From an uncultured Oscillospiraceae bacterium (GTDB lineage: Bacteria > Bacillota > Clostridia > Oscillospirales > Oscillospiraceae), in contig CANQKA010000013.1 of the NCBI GenBank assembly GCA_947624395.1, forward strand, positions 1 to 35,365: DNA of 35,365 nt, written 5' to 3'. Positions 16,778-24,497 of this stretch are shown piece by piece. Numbering within the stretch: the stretch's first letter is position 1; the number at the start of each line of letters is the position of its first letter. The notes beneath the pieces are model-generated. The model was not told the DNA's origin, made no database searches, and saw nothing but the letters and a program-made list of their open reading frames with translations. The position numbers and the translations under genes are program-made.

Positions 16778-18895
16778 ATGGCAAAGGAAACTCTGGGCGT
16801 GGGCGTCATCGGCGCCGGGTCCATCAGCGGTATTTATCTCAAGAACATGACCGAGCGGTTCCCCCAGCTGGACGTGGTGTGCGTGGCGGCGAACCATTTG
16901 GAAAGCGCCAAAGCGCGGGCGGCGGAGTACGGCGTGGAAGGCTGCACGGTGGACGCGCTGCTGGCGGATGCGCGGGTGGAGCTGGCCGTCATCCTCACCC
17001 CTGTGGGCAGCCACTACGGGCTCATCAAGCGGGCGCTGTTGGCGGGCAAGCACGTGTACACGGAAAAGACCCTGACCGACGATCCGGAAAAGGCGGCGGA
17101 GCTGCTGGCCCTGGCGGAGGAAAAGGGCCTCTATTTAGGCGCGGCGCCGGACACGTTTCTGGGCGCGGCATGGCAGAGCGCCCGGGCCGCCATCGACGGC
17201 GGTTTGATCGGCCGGGTGACCGGCTTTTCCATCGCCGCCAACCGGGACAACCGGGTGCTTTTGAGCCTGTTTCCCATCACGCGCCAGCCGGGCGCGGGGG
17301 TGCTCTATGATTACGGTGTGTATTATCTCACGGCGCTGGTGAGCCTGCTGGGTCCGGTGGCGCGGGTGGGGGGCATGACCACCCACGCCTACGATACCAT
17401 GGTCAACACCGTCCCCGGCACCAGGGACTTCGGCGCGAGCTTGCCCGCGCCCAACGAAAGCCGCGTGGCGGCGGTGCTGCGGCTTTCCAGCGGCGTGGCC
17501 GGCACCGTGCTCATCGACGCGGACAGCCATATCACGGACCAGGCCCATTTCGCCATATACGGCACCGACGGCATCTTATATCTCACCGACCCCAACCAGT
17601 TCGGCGGCACGGTCCGGTTTTTGCCCAACGTGACGGACTGGAATACGCCCAACGAACCCGTGGACCTGTGGAATTATTCGGCTTACGGGGACAACTGCCG
17701 GGGGCTCGGTCCGGCGGAGTTGGCTGACGCCATATTGCATGGGCGGCAAAACCGGGCCAACAAACACCTGGCCTATCACGTGCTGGAGGTGCTGACGGCC
17801 ATTTTGCGCGGCGGGGAAGACGGCGGCTTCGCGGATATGGCGTCCACCTGCGAGCGTCCCGCGCCCATGGAGCTGCGGGAGACTTTCGTGCGCAACATCG
17901 GCCACGTGTCCCTGCAAGGGCGGAACATGGACGCCATGCTGGACTTTTACGGGGGTCTTCTGGGCATGCGCCGCCAGTTCACCCTGACGGTGGGGGACTT
18001 TGCCGCCAGCCTCCGGGCCCAGTACGGCGGGGACATACCGGCGGGCCAGCGGGCCTACCTGGAGTTTCTGGGGGATGACCCGGACCGGCCATGGATCGTG
18101 TACATGAAGCTGGCGGACGGGCAGTTTTTGGAGCTTTTCTACGACATGGGCGGCAACAGCCGGACCATTGACGACCGGCGGGAAAACGTGGGCTTTGTCA
18201 AGTTCAACTATGAGGTGGAAAACGCCGCGGCCCTGCGGGAAAAGCTGGCGGCGGCCGGCGTGAAGCTCGTCCAGGACCTGCACACCACCGTGGACGGCTC
18301 CACGGAATTTGCCGTGCTGGACCCGGACGGCAACGAGGTCCAGTTCACCCAGTACCCCGCCCATGGCCGTATCCCTCTGACGGCCGACCCGGCCCACGAG
18401 AGCTGCTCCCAGGTGCGCTACACCACCCAGGCGGCCTTCCAGGTGGGCGACAGGGCCAATATGACCCGGTTTTACACCCAGGGCCTGGGGCTGAAAAAGG
18501 CCGCAACGCTGACCGTGGGGGACCTGCGTGCCGCGCTGGAACGGGAGGGCGCGGAGCCAAAAGACCTGGAAAAGCTGGCGGCGCTGGCCGGCCGGCCATG
18601 GATAGACTACATCGAGGTGGCGCCGCACCAGTACATCGAGCTTTTCTACGACTACGGCGCGCCGAAAAAGCAGGACCGGGACCTGAACGACGCTTACGGC
18701 TACCGGCACCTGTGCCTGGAAACGTCGGACATTGAGCGGGCCTACGACGCGGTGCTGGCCAACGGCCTGACGCCGGACGGACCCATCAGCCAGGGGGCCG
18801 ACGGGGCATACCAGTTCTGGCTGACGGACCCGGACGGGAACCGGCTGGAGCTGATGGAATACGCCCCCGGCGCCAAGCAACTTTTGGTAGATTAG
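16778..18895 (+). CDS. Gfo/Idh/MocA oxidoreductase fused to two VOC domains
   Basis: A three-part protein of 705 residues. Residues 5-365 are a Gfo/Idh/MocA NAD(P)-dependent sugar dehydrogenase: GVGVIGAGSISG dinucleotide motif, AVILTPVGSHYG, HVYTEKT (the family EKP with Thr for Pro) and LYDYGVYYLTALVSLLG. Residues about 374-525 are one vicinal-oxygen-chelate domain (IGHVSLQGRNMDAMLDFY to DPDGNEVQF). Residues about 546-700 are a second one (NMTRFYTQGLGLKKA, GYRHLCLETSD, DPDGNRLELMEY). The possible metal ligands are incomplete in both: H376 and a Glu in VOC1; Glu, His and Glu in VOC2. ATG 16778 was preferred over GTG 16772 because GGAGG (16763-16767) is 10 rather than 4 bases away. Last gene of the operon. 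Oxidation of a sugar moiety followed by elimination or isomerisation on the VOC domains is plausible but unproven. Confidence 0.9.
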   Translation: MAKETLGVGVIGAGSISGIYLKNMTERFPQLDVVCVAANHLESAKARAAEYGVEGCTVDALLADARVELAVILTPVGSHYGLIKRALLAGKHVYTEKTLTDDPEKAAELLALAEEKGLYLGAAPDTFLGAAWQSARAAIDGGLIGRVTGFSIAANRDNRVLLSLFPITRQPGAGVLYDYGVYYLTALVSLLGPVARVGGMTTHAYDTMVNTVPGTRDFGASLPAPNESRVAAVLRLSSGVAGTVLIDADSHITDQAHFAIYGTDGILYLTDPNQFGGTVRFLPNVTDWNTPNEPVDLWNYSAYGDNCRGLGPAELADAILHGRQNRANKHLAYHVLEVLTAILRGGEDGGFADMASTCERPAPMELRETFVRNIGHVSLQGRNMDAMLDFYGGLLGMRRQFTLTVGDFAASLRAQYGGDIPAGQRAYLEFLGDDPDRPWIVYMKLADGQFLELFYDMGGNSRTIDDRRENVGFVKFNYEVENAAALREKLAAAGVKLVQDLHTTVDGSTEFAVLDPDGNEVQFTQYPAHGRIPLTADPAHESCSQVRYTTQAAFQVGDRANMTRFYTQGLGLKKAATLTVGDLRAALEREGAEPKDLEKLAALAGRPWIDYIEVAPHQYIELFYDYGAPKKQDRDLNDAYGYRHLCLETSDIERAYDAVLANGLTPDGPISQGADGAYQFWLTDPDGNRLELMEYAPGAKQLLVD

Positions 18896-18940
18896 ACAAA
18901 ATTCGGTTGCTTTTTTCTGTAATGTTGTATAATTCCCTTG

Positions 18941-18969
18941 TTGACAAGTAGGTAATCCCGGCATAAAAT
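18941..18969 (+). promoter_or_regulatory. Consensus promoter of the 47-codon gene
   Basis: TTGACA (18941-18946), a 17-base spacer and TAAAAT (18964-18969). Transcription would start near 18976, about 32 bases before the small ORF. It is one of the strongest promoters in the window. Confidence 0.85.
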
Positions 18970-19007
18970 ATGGCCGCAATCGAAAGGAAAGCGAGGAAAG
19001 AATTGCA

Positions 19008-19151
19008 ATGTTCAACATGAAGAAACACGAGAAGAAGCTGGAAAAGCTGCGCAAGCTGGAGAACGGACGGAATCAGTTCAACGCCATCCCCCGTCCCGCC
19101 ACGACCTATGTGTTCGTGAACAACGTCTCCCTTGCCATTGCGCTGAATTAA
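19008..19151 (+). CDS. Small basic protein of 47 residues, unknown function
   Basis: I do not recognise this protein. The ORF starts MFNMKKHEKKLEKLRKLE, a strongly charged amphipathic helix with a Lys/Glu/Leu pattern, followed by a Pro-containing turn (NAIPRPATT) and a hydrophobic tail (YVFVNNVSLAIALN). GAGGAAAG at 18993-19000 is seven bases from the ATG. It has its own consensus promoter 5' and a perfect terminator 3', so the transcript is about 225 nt and holds nothing else. This arrangement could serve a small protein, a peptide that binds membranes or nucleic acids, or a small RNA in which the ORF is incidental. The clean ribosome site favours translation. Confidence 0.65.
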   Translation: MFNMKKHEKKLEKLRKLENGRNQFNAIPRPATTYVFVNNVSLAIALN

Positions 19152-19170
19152 GATAGAGCGCGAGATCATG

Positions 19171-19203
19171 AAGCGTGCGTCCCGCTTGGGACGCACGCTT
19201 TTT
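19171..19203 (+). terminator. Strong intrinsic terminator after the 47-codon gene
   Basis: A perfect 13-bp stem (19171-19183 with 19188-19200) closed by a GCTT tetraloop ends in a T-run. The A bases at the 5' foot pair with the first T bases of the tail. Confidence 0.9.
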
Positions 19204-19216
19204 AATGTCTGACGGC

Positions 19217-19255
19217 TTGCATATAACGGCCAATTATGCTAATATAAACCGTTAT
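19217..19255 (+). promoter_or_regulatory. Promoter of the GT2 gene with inverted repeat over the -10
   Basis: TTGCAT (19217-19222), 17 bases, then TAATAT (19240-19245). The perfect arms ATAACGG (19223-19229) and CCGTTAT (19249-19255) bracket the spacer end and the -10 box, which suggests an operator for an unidentified repressor. Confidence 0.65.
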
Positions 19256-19282
19256 TTAACCAGGGCAGAGGGGGCGGCGCGA

Positions 19283-20605
19283 ATGAGCGCGGTTGGAGCG
19301 AAAAAGCCGAAGGTATCGGTCATCGTCCCGATCTATAAGGTGGAAAACTATCTGGTCCGGTGCCTGGAAAGCATCGTGCACCAGACGCTTGCGGAGTTGG
19401 AGATCATTCTGGTGGACGACGGCGAGCCTGATCGGTGCCGCCAGATCATCGACTTCTATGAGCAGGCGGACAGCCGTATCGTCACCATCCATGAGCCCAA
19501 CCCGGACGCGTCTTACGGCGCGAAGGTGAACCGGGGCATCGACCGGGCCACGGGGGAGTTTATCGCCGTGGTGGAGCCGGACGATTTCATTGACCTGGAC
19601 ATGTACGAGACGATGTACAAGTGTGCCGTTGAAACCGGGGCCAACATCGTCAAGACGCCGTTTTGCAACTATCGCAGCGAGGAAGATGACAAACCCGGCA
19701 AGGGCCGGGAGTTCGTCAATACCTATGTGCCGGCGGGCAAGCCCTTCACCATCTTCCAGTTTCCCCACCTGCTGGCCATCCACCCGTCCTATTGGAGCGC
19801 CATTTATCGGACCGACGAGCTGCGCCGTCAGGGTGTGCGCTGCCCGGAGGCGCCGGGGGCCGGGTATGTGGACAACCGCTTTTTCGTGGACGCGTATATA
19901 AAGCTGGGCGCTATCGTCTGGCTGGACAAGCCCTTTTACCACTGGCGCATCAACAGCGCCAGCTCATCCAGTCTGGCGGAGAACTGGCGGCGGGACGTGA
20001 TGCTGGCCCGGTGGAACGAGAACCTGGACCTGTACCCGCCCGACAATGCCGAGTACGAGGCGCTGATGAGCGCCTTTGCCACCAAGGCCTATTACAGCGT
20101 ATTCCGCCATTACATGACCGGCTGGACCTATGACGAGCAGGAATACGCCCAGTTGACGGCGTTTCTGGCCCGGTTCAGCGAGCAGCAGCTGCGAAGCGCC
20201 CTGCGCCTTTCGGACAAGGTAAAGGAGCAGATGGTCCAGTGCCGGAACGACCCGGAGGGGTTTTACCAGGCCCACTTTGCGCCGCCCCCACCGCCTCCGC
20301 CACCGCCTCCACCCCCACCACCCCCTCCACCCGAGCCGGAGCCGGGAGCGTGGGAGCGGCTGTGCCGGCTGCTGGGCAAGCGGGAGCGGGTCGCGGCGGT
20401 GTTTTGCCTGTCGCTGTATTTGCTGCTGATGGCCCTGGCGGTACGGCTGGGCGCGTTCGGCGGTCTTTTGCCGGAGAGGGTCTGCGGGTTTTTGGCGACC
20501 GTGTGCGCGGTGGCGTCGGCGCTGTGTCTGCCGGTGCTGGCTTTGATGGTGTGCGCGTGGCTGTGGTGCAAAAAACACCCCCAGAAACGCCGCAAGGGCA
20601 AGTGA
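19283..20605 (+). CDS. GT2 glycosyltransferase with 17-proline linker and membrane anchor
   Basis: Inverting sugar transferase of family 2, likely building a cell-surface glycan. The GT-A domain starts at VSVIVPIYKVENYLVRCLES, has the nucleotide-sugar Asp pair in ILVDDGE, and the DXD-like site in VVEPDDFID. From residue 334 to 350 there are 17 consecutive prolines followed by EPEPGAWER, then two membrane segments (about 375-395 and 402-427) and a basic tail (CKKHPQKRRKGK). The prolines use all four codons, so this is not simple slippage. ATG 19283 was chosen for its ribosome site (AGAGGGGG) and the immediate GT2 start. The next gene begins 13 bases on, so the two are probably one unit. Confidence 0.9.
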   Translation: MSAVGAKKPKVSVIVPIYKVENYLVRCLESIVHQTLAELEIILVDDGEPDRCRQIIDFYEQADSRIVTIHEPNPDASYGAKVNRGIDRATGEFIAVVEPDDFIDLDMYETMYKCAVETGANIVKTPFCNYRSEEDDKPGKGREFVNTYVPAGKPFTIFQFPHLLAIHPSYWSAIYRTDELRRQGVRCPEAPGAGYVDNRFFVDAYIKLGAIVWLDKPFYHWRINSASSSSLAENWRRDVMLARWNENLDLYPPDNAEYEALMSAFATKAYYSVFRHYMTGWTYDEQEYAQLTAFLARFSEQQLRSALRLSDKVKEQMVQCRNDPEGFYQAHFAPPPPPPPPPPPPPPPPPEPEPGAWERLCRLLGKRERVAAVFCLSLYLLLMALAVRLGAFGGLLPERVCGFLATVCAVASALCLPVLALMVCAWLWCKKHPQKRRKGK

Positions 20606-20618
20606 TAGAGAGGTTTCC

Positions 20619-22160
20619 ATGATCTCTTTCGCATACGACAAGCTCAGAAGGGTCACGGCGGTCACTGTGGCGCTGCCGGTCTTAACGTTCCTGCTGGGGT
20701 ATTTAAGGCCGGTCTTTGCCATCCCGGGCGCGCTGGTGTTTTTGGCGGCCGGATATTTCGCCCTGAAAAGCCGGGCCGTGGAGCCGGGGCGGGACAGGAC
20801 CGTCACATTCACCCCGGTGGGGCTGGCGGCGCTGGTGGCCGTCATACTGCTGTGGGGCTGGCTGGGGGGCCTGAATGGCTTTTTTTACCAGAGCTCCGAC
20901 TGGGGCATGCGCAACGCCATCTACCGGGACCTTATCACCCACACCTGGCCGGTGGTGTACGAGCAGAAGATGACCTCGCTGACCTATTATATCGGCCACT
21001 GGCTGGTGCCGGCGGCGCTGTCCAAGCCCGTTTTCGCCCTGTTCGGCGAGGGCGTGGGCTGGGTCGTGGCCCGGATACTGCTGTGGCTGTGGACCAGCTT
21101 TGCCCTGGTGCTGATAGCCCTGGACCTGATGGTCTATACGGGCGCGGACAAGCCCTGGAAAAAGATACTGTGCCTTGTCGTCTTCATCGGCTTCAGCGGC
21201 ATGGACGCGGTGGGCGCATGGGTCACAGACCGGTGGCGGGAGGTCACCGCCGCCGACGTGCTGCATTTCGAGTGGTGGCGCAAGGACTATCAGTTCAGCT
21301 CCATGACCACCTGCCTTTACTGGGTGTTCAACCAGGCGGTCATCCCCTGGCTGATCGTGATGAACGTGCTGTTCGAGGCGGACCCCCGGTGCTACATGTT
21401 CTGGGGCGTGTGCTGCTTTTTGTGCGGGCCGTTCCCCTTTGTGGGGCTGGTTATCCTGATGGCGGTCAGGGCCGGAGCGTTCATGGTCCGCAAGTCCAGG
21501 GCAGGAGAGAGAAACCAGACGCTCCGGGCGCTTTTCTCGCCGGGGAACGTGCTGCTGTTTCTGACCGTGTTTCCGGCGCTGGCCATGTTCTTCCTCGCCA
21601 ACAACGCCGCCGCCGGCGGGCTCATCAGCGGCATCACGAACCGGCCGGCGGGCGTGAGCTTCCTGTATGCCCTGCAGGACAGCGTGCGTATCTATCTGCG
21701 CAAGTTCCTGCATCTTTACGTGCTGGACGTGGGCGTGTATCTCTGGTTGGTGTGCAAGCGGCGCAAGCGTGACCCGGTGTTTTACGCCGTGGCACTGTCG
21801 CTGTTCATCCTGCCCTTTTTCCGAATAGGCCGGTCCCTGGATTTCGCGGCCCGCTCCACCATACCGGGCGTGTTCGTGCTGATGGTGTACGTGCTGGAGG
21901 AAGGCATGTACGACATTGAGCGCTGGCGGAGTTTCCCCCTGGGCGAAAAGTGCCGGGGGCTGTGTCTGCTGGGGGTGTTTCTCGTGGGGCTCATGACGCC
22001 GGGGATGGAGATCTACCGGGGGATATACAACGTCCGTCAGGCGGGTACGGTCCTGCTGGAGGACGACACGGTGCACACCCTGGACGACAAGGACGTGTCC
22101 CTGAATTTTGAGACGACTATGTACGCCGACAGCGCCTTTTTTAAATACCTGGCGAAATAA
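20619..22160 (+). CDS. Polytopic membrane protein, possible GT-C glycosyltransferase
   Basis: Unknown function. The 513 residues contain about 11-12 hydrophobic segments. After the third segment, an outer loop carries SSDWGMRNAIYRDLITHTWP; an acidic residue in the first large loop of a protein like this is typical of GT-C transferases that use lipid-linked sugars. Other loops are rich in Trp and Arg (TDRWREVTAADVLHFEWWRKD). AGAGAGG precedes ATG 20619, 13 bases after the GT2 stop, so a role in the same glycan pathway is likely. A flippase or polymerase role is possible. I recognise no specific family. Confidence 0.75.
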   Translation: MISFAYDKLRRVTAVTVALPVLTFLLGYLRPVFAIPGALVFLAAGYFALKSRAVEPGRDRTVTFTPVGLAALVAVILLWGWLGGLNGFFYQSSDWGMRNAIYRDLITHTWPVVYEQKMTSLTYYIGHWLVPAALSKPVFALFGEGVGWVVARILLWLWTSFALVLIALDLMVYTGADKPWKKILCLVVFIGFSGMDAVGAWVTDRWREVTAADVLHFEWWRKDYQFSSMTTCLYWVFNQAVIPWLIVMNVLFEADPRCYMFWGVCCFLCGPFPFVGLVILMAVRAGAFMVRKSRAGERNQTLRALFSPGNVLLFLTVFPALAMFFLANNAAAGGLISGITNRPAGVSFLYALQDSVRIYLRKFLHLYVLDVGVYLWLVCKRRKRDPVFYAVALSLFILPFFRIGRSLDFAARSTIPGVFVLMVYVLEEGMYDIERWRSFPLGEKCRGLCLLGVFLVGLMTPGMEIYRGIYNVRQAGTVLLEDDTVHTLDDKDVSLNFETTMYADSAFFKYLAK

Positions 22161-22164
22161 ACAA

Positions 22165-22190
22165 CGCCTCCGGCTTTCCGGCCGGAGGCG
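22165..22190. terminator. Hairpin between convergent genes
   Basis: CGCCTCCGGC (22165-22174) pairs with GCCGGAGGCG (22181-22190). The flanks (CTTATTTG on one strand, TTGTTTATTT on the other) are T-rich but interrupted. It probably ends transcription of both the membrane-protein gene and the lipid kinase gene. Confidence 0.65.
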
Positions 22191-22206
22191 CTTATTTGTA
22201 GGATTT

Positions 22207-23100
22207 TTACAGGTTTGCCGCGATTTGTACGGCCTGGGGGATGTTCTCGCACAGTACCTCGCTGTGGCTGCCGCCGTCCTCCCCGTCCAGGGTCCAGGAC
22301 ACCTGCTCCCGGAAGGTGAAGCGCACGTTTTTGCTTTGCAGCAGCGTGACGTAGTCGCGGTCAAACTTGTTGCCCAGCAGGTCCGTCACGATGGCCCCAA
22401 GCTGCAAAACGCTCTCCGGCGTGCGGATGAGCAGGACCTCAAAAAGCCCGTCGCTCAGCGCCACGCCCACGTCCTCCTTCAGGTGGATGATGCCCGCCAC
22501 GGAGTGGGAATTGGTCACCGAGCCGAAGATGAAGTCCCCCTCCAGCACGCCGCCGTCGTGCTCCACCTTGGCCCACCGGTGGGTCAGGTTGGGCAGACGG
22601 GTCACGCCGTCCAGAAAGTAGGCGAACTTGCCCAGGGCGTTTTTCTGGTCCTGGGGGGTCTGGTAGGAGACCTCCGTGAAGGCGCCGAAGGCCGCCACGT
22701 AGGTGAAGAATTTTTCGGTGTTGAACCGGCCCACGTCCAGCGCCACCGGCTGGCCGGCGGCCGCCGTGCGGGAGGCCAGGGCTGGGTCGTGGCTCAGGCC
22801 AAGGGACGTGGCGCAGTCGTTGGTGGTGCCCATGGGGATGTACCCCAGCACCGGCCGGCGCTGGGCCTGCATCAGGCCGGACACCGTCTCGCTCAGTGTG
22901 CCGTCCCCGCCCACGCAGACGATACGGTCAAAGTCCTCCGCCATCTCCGCGGCGATGCGCGGCGCGTCCCCGTGCTTGTCCGTAAAAGCCACCGTGGTGG
23001 AAAAGCCCGCCCGGTGGAAATTCATCAGCGTCTCCCCCAGGCTGTGGCGGTACCCGCCCTTGCCCGCGTTGGGATTGATAAGCAGCAATAATTTCTTCAT
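22207..23100 (-). CDS. Diacylglycerol kinase-family lipid kinase
   Basis: Phosphorylates diacylglycerol or a related lipid from ATP at the cytoplasmic membrane; in Gram-positives this recycles diacylglycerol left by lipoteichoic-acid synthesis (DgkB role). The 297 residues are usual for the family. The catalytic domain shows INPNAGKG, the nucleotide loop GGDGTLSE and IPMGTTND. The C-terminal beta-rich domain contains EGDFIFGSVTNSHSVAG, DGLFEVLLI and SWTLDGE. The ribosome site is AGGTGA upstream of ATG. It is a single-gene unit with its own promoter. Specific identity (DgkB or YegS-like) cannot be settled here. Confidence 0.92.
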   Translation of the reverse strand: MKKLLLLINPNAGKGGYRHSLGETLMNFHRAGFSTTVAFTDKHGDAPRIAAEMAEDFDRIVCVGGDGTLSETVSGLMQAQRRPVLGYIPMGTTNDCATSLGLSHDPALASRTAAAGQPVALDVGRFNTEKFFTYVAAFGAFTEVSYQTPQDQKNALGKFAYFLDGVTRLPNLTHRWAKVEHDGGVLEGDFIFGSVTNSHSVAGIIHLKEDVGVALSDGLFEVLLIRTPESVLQLGAIVTDLLGNKFDRDYVTLLQSKNVRFTFREQVSWTLDGEDGGSHSEVLCENIPQAVQIAANL

Positions 23101-23119
23101 TCTAAATCACCTAGGCGCT

Positions 23120-23148
23120 ATTATACCGGTTGCAGGGCGAAAAAGCAA
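23120..23148 (-). promoter_or_regulatory. Promoter of the lipid kinase gene
   Basis: On the minus strand TTGCTT (23143-23148), 17 bases, then TATAAT (23120-23125), giving a leader of about 13 bases. Confidence 0.8.
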
Positions 23149-23204
23149 TAAGAAACGCTTTTTCGATAAATTGCAAAAAAATTCGGCTTTTTTTGCAATA
23201 CCAC

Positions 23205-23233
23205 TTGGAATTGTGGCCGTGGACATGTATAAT
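23205..23233 (+). promoter_or_regulatory. Promoter of the Sel1-like/SH3 protein gene
   Basis: TTGGAA (23205-23210), 17 bases, TATAAT (23228-23233). The start point would be near 23240, about 60 bases before the gene. It is back to back with the lipid kinase promoter. Confidence 0.8.
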
Positions 23234-23301
23234 AACTATATGTGCGATTGTAAACAAGCGTCTGAGCCCCCGGCGCACGGGATTTGGAGGTACATAATAA
23301 G

Positions 23302-24432
23302 ATGAATGAATGGACAGAACAGGAAGAGCAACAGATCATCGAACGGGCCAAGACCGGTGACCCGGAAGCGAACTATGCCCTGAGCCTGTGGGCCCTGGAA
23401 CGGGGCGAGGAGGAGCCGGACGAGCCCAGGTGGAATCGTCTGGCGGCCAAGTGTCTGGTGAAGGCGGCCCAGGCGGGGTACGGCCCTGCCCAGGAGCAGA
23501 TGGCCTCCCTGCTCAGACAGAGCGGTCAGGCCGAGCAGCCCGCCCGGAAAAGCCCGCCGCCTGCGGAGCCGGCGCCTGTGCGGCCCATACGCCGGCCGGT
23601 CCGGGAGGAATATGAGGAGCCGGACGAGGCCGAGCCGGAGGATGATGTGGACGACAGCGACGTGAAGGTGGCCCCGCCGGCCCGCAGGAGCGCGCCCGTG
23701 CGGCCCACGTCCACGGTCCGGCGGCCCGCGCCCCGGCGGCGCGTGCCCGACGAGGCGGAGGAAGACGCCTACGACGAGGACGAGCCGGCGTGGGACGACG
23801 AGGAAGAGGAAGAAGCGCCCCGCGGCCGGGGCAGAGGCCGGGGTTTTTCCCGTCCGGCACGGCCTGCCCGTCCGGCGCGTCCGGCCCGCCCAGCCCGGGA
23901 CGAGGAACGCGGCGGCGGCAGCCGGTGGACCGACGATAAGTGGCGGAAGATGGAGTTTATATGCGTGGCCGTGTGCGCGGTGCTGCTGGTGGTCATCGCG
24001 GTGCTGCTGCTGACCAGCCGCCACGGGGGCGAGGGAAACAACAATTCCTCCATCCCCCAGGCGGGCGAGGTCGGCGGCGGCCAGACCGTCAGCGATTATC
24101 CCGACGAGGCCACCAAGAGCGCCGTCATGGCCGCCGGACTGGACATCCAGCCCGCGGCGGAGGACTATGTGACCGCGCCCACCAACGGCACCGTCAGCGT
24201 CAGCTCCGAGTATCTGCGGGTGCGCAAGGGGCCCAACACCACCTATGACCCCATCGACCAGCTCGCCAACGGCACGACCGTGTCCATCCTGGCCCAGAAA
24301 AACGACTGGGACCTCATTAGCTACCAGGGGGAGAGCGGCACAGCCTACGGCTGGTGCAACGGCGGATACGTCATCATCACGGCCGGTACCGCCGCAGGGC
24401 AGACAAACAACGCCGACAACGGCGCGGGCTGA
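23302..24432 (+). CDS. Sel1-like, disordered, membrane-anchored SH3 protein
   Basis: Architecture without a known function. Of 376 residues, 1-75 resemble a Sel1/TPR-like helical unit (GDPEANYALSLWALERG, CLVKAAQAGYGPAQEQMASL) and should be cytoplasmic. Residues about 76-215 are low-complexity, with acidic blocks (EEEEEEA), basic GRGRGRG and five RPA triplets, and are surely disordered. One membrane segment follows (about 218-240, FICVAVCAVLLVVIAVLLL). Outside lies a linker and a bacterial SH3 domain (VSSEYLRVRKGPNTTYDPI to GWCNGGYV), a fold that often binds cell wall. ATG 23302 is 11 bases after GGAGG; the TTG at 23284 is less likely. It precedes the response regulator and may be cotranscribed, so it could sense wall state, which is inference. 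Confidence 0.85.
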   Translation: MNEWTEQEEQQIIERAKTGDPEANYALSLWALERGEEEPDEPRWNRLAAKCLVKAAQAGYGPAQEQMASLLRQSGQAEQPARKSPPPAEPAPVRPIRRPVREEYEEPDEAEPEDDVDDSDVKVAPPARRSAPVRPTSTVRRPAPRRRVPDEAEEDAYDEDEPAWDDEEEEEAPRGRGRGRGFSRPARPARPARPARPARDEERGGGSRWTDDKWRKMEFICVAVCAVLLVVIAVLLLTSRHGGEGNNNSSIPQAGEVGGGQTVSDYPDEATKSAVMAAGLDIQPAAEDYVTAPTNGTVSVSSEYLRVRKGPNTTYDPIDQLANGTTVSILAQKNDWDLISYQGESGTAYGWCNGGYVIITAGTAAGQTNNADNGAG

Positions 24433-24446
24433 AGATGACAAGAACC

Positions 24447-24477
24447 ATTATTCCGGGGCCGTTGGCCCCGGAATAAT
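24447..24477 (+). terminator. Perfect 14-bp hairpin without T-run
   Basis: The arm ATTATTCCGGGGCC (24447-24460) pairs perfectly with 24464-24477 across a GTT loop, 15 bases after the SH3-gene stop. No T-run follows (ACTATAAAGG), so it may be a weak terminator or an mRNA-processing structure just ahead of the response regulator ribosome site (24486-24490). Confidence 0.55.
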
Positions 24478-24497
24478 ACTATAAAGGGAGTTATGCC

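Noticed and set aside
20282-20332. Frameshift or assembly error at the proline run
   Set aside because: The frame continues into two clean membrane segments and a basic tail, and the codons are mixed rather than a simple homopolymer.
22108-23091. 327-codon plus-strand frame over the lipid kinase
   Set aside because: Antisense to a gene with clear kinase motifs, and it starts inside the preceding membrane-protein gene.
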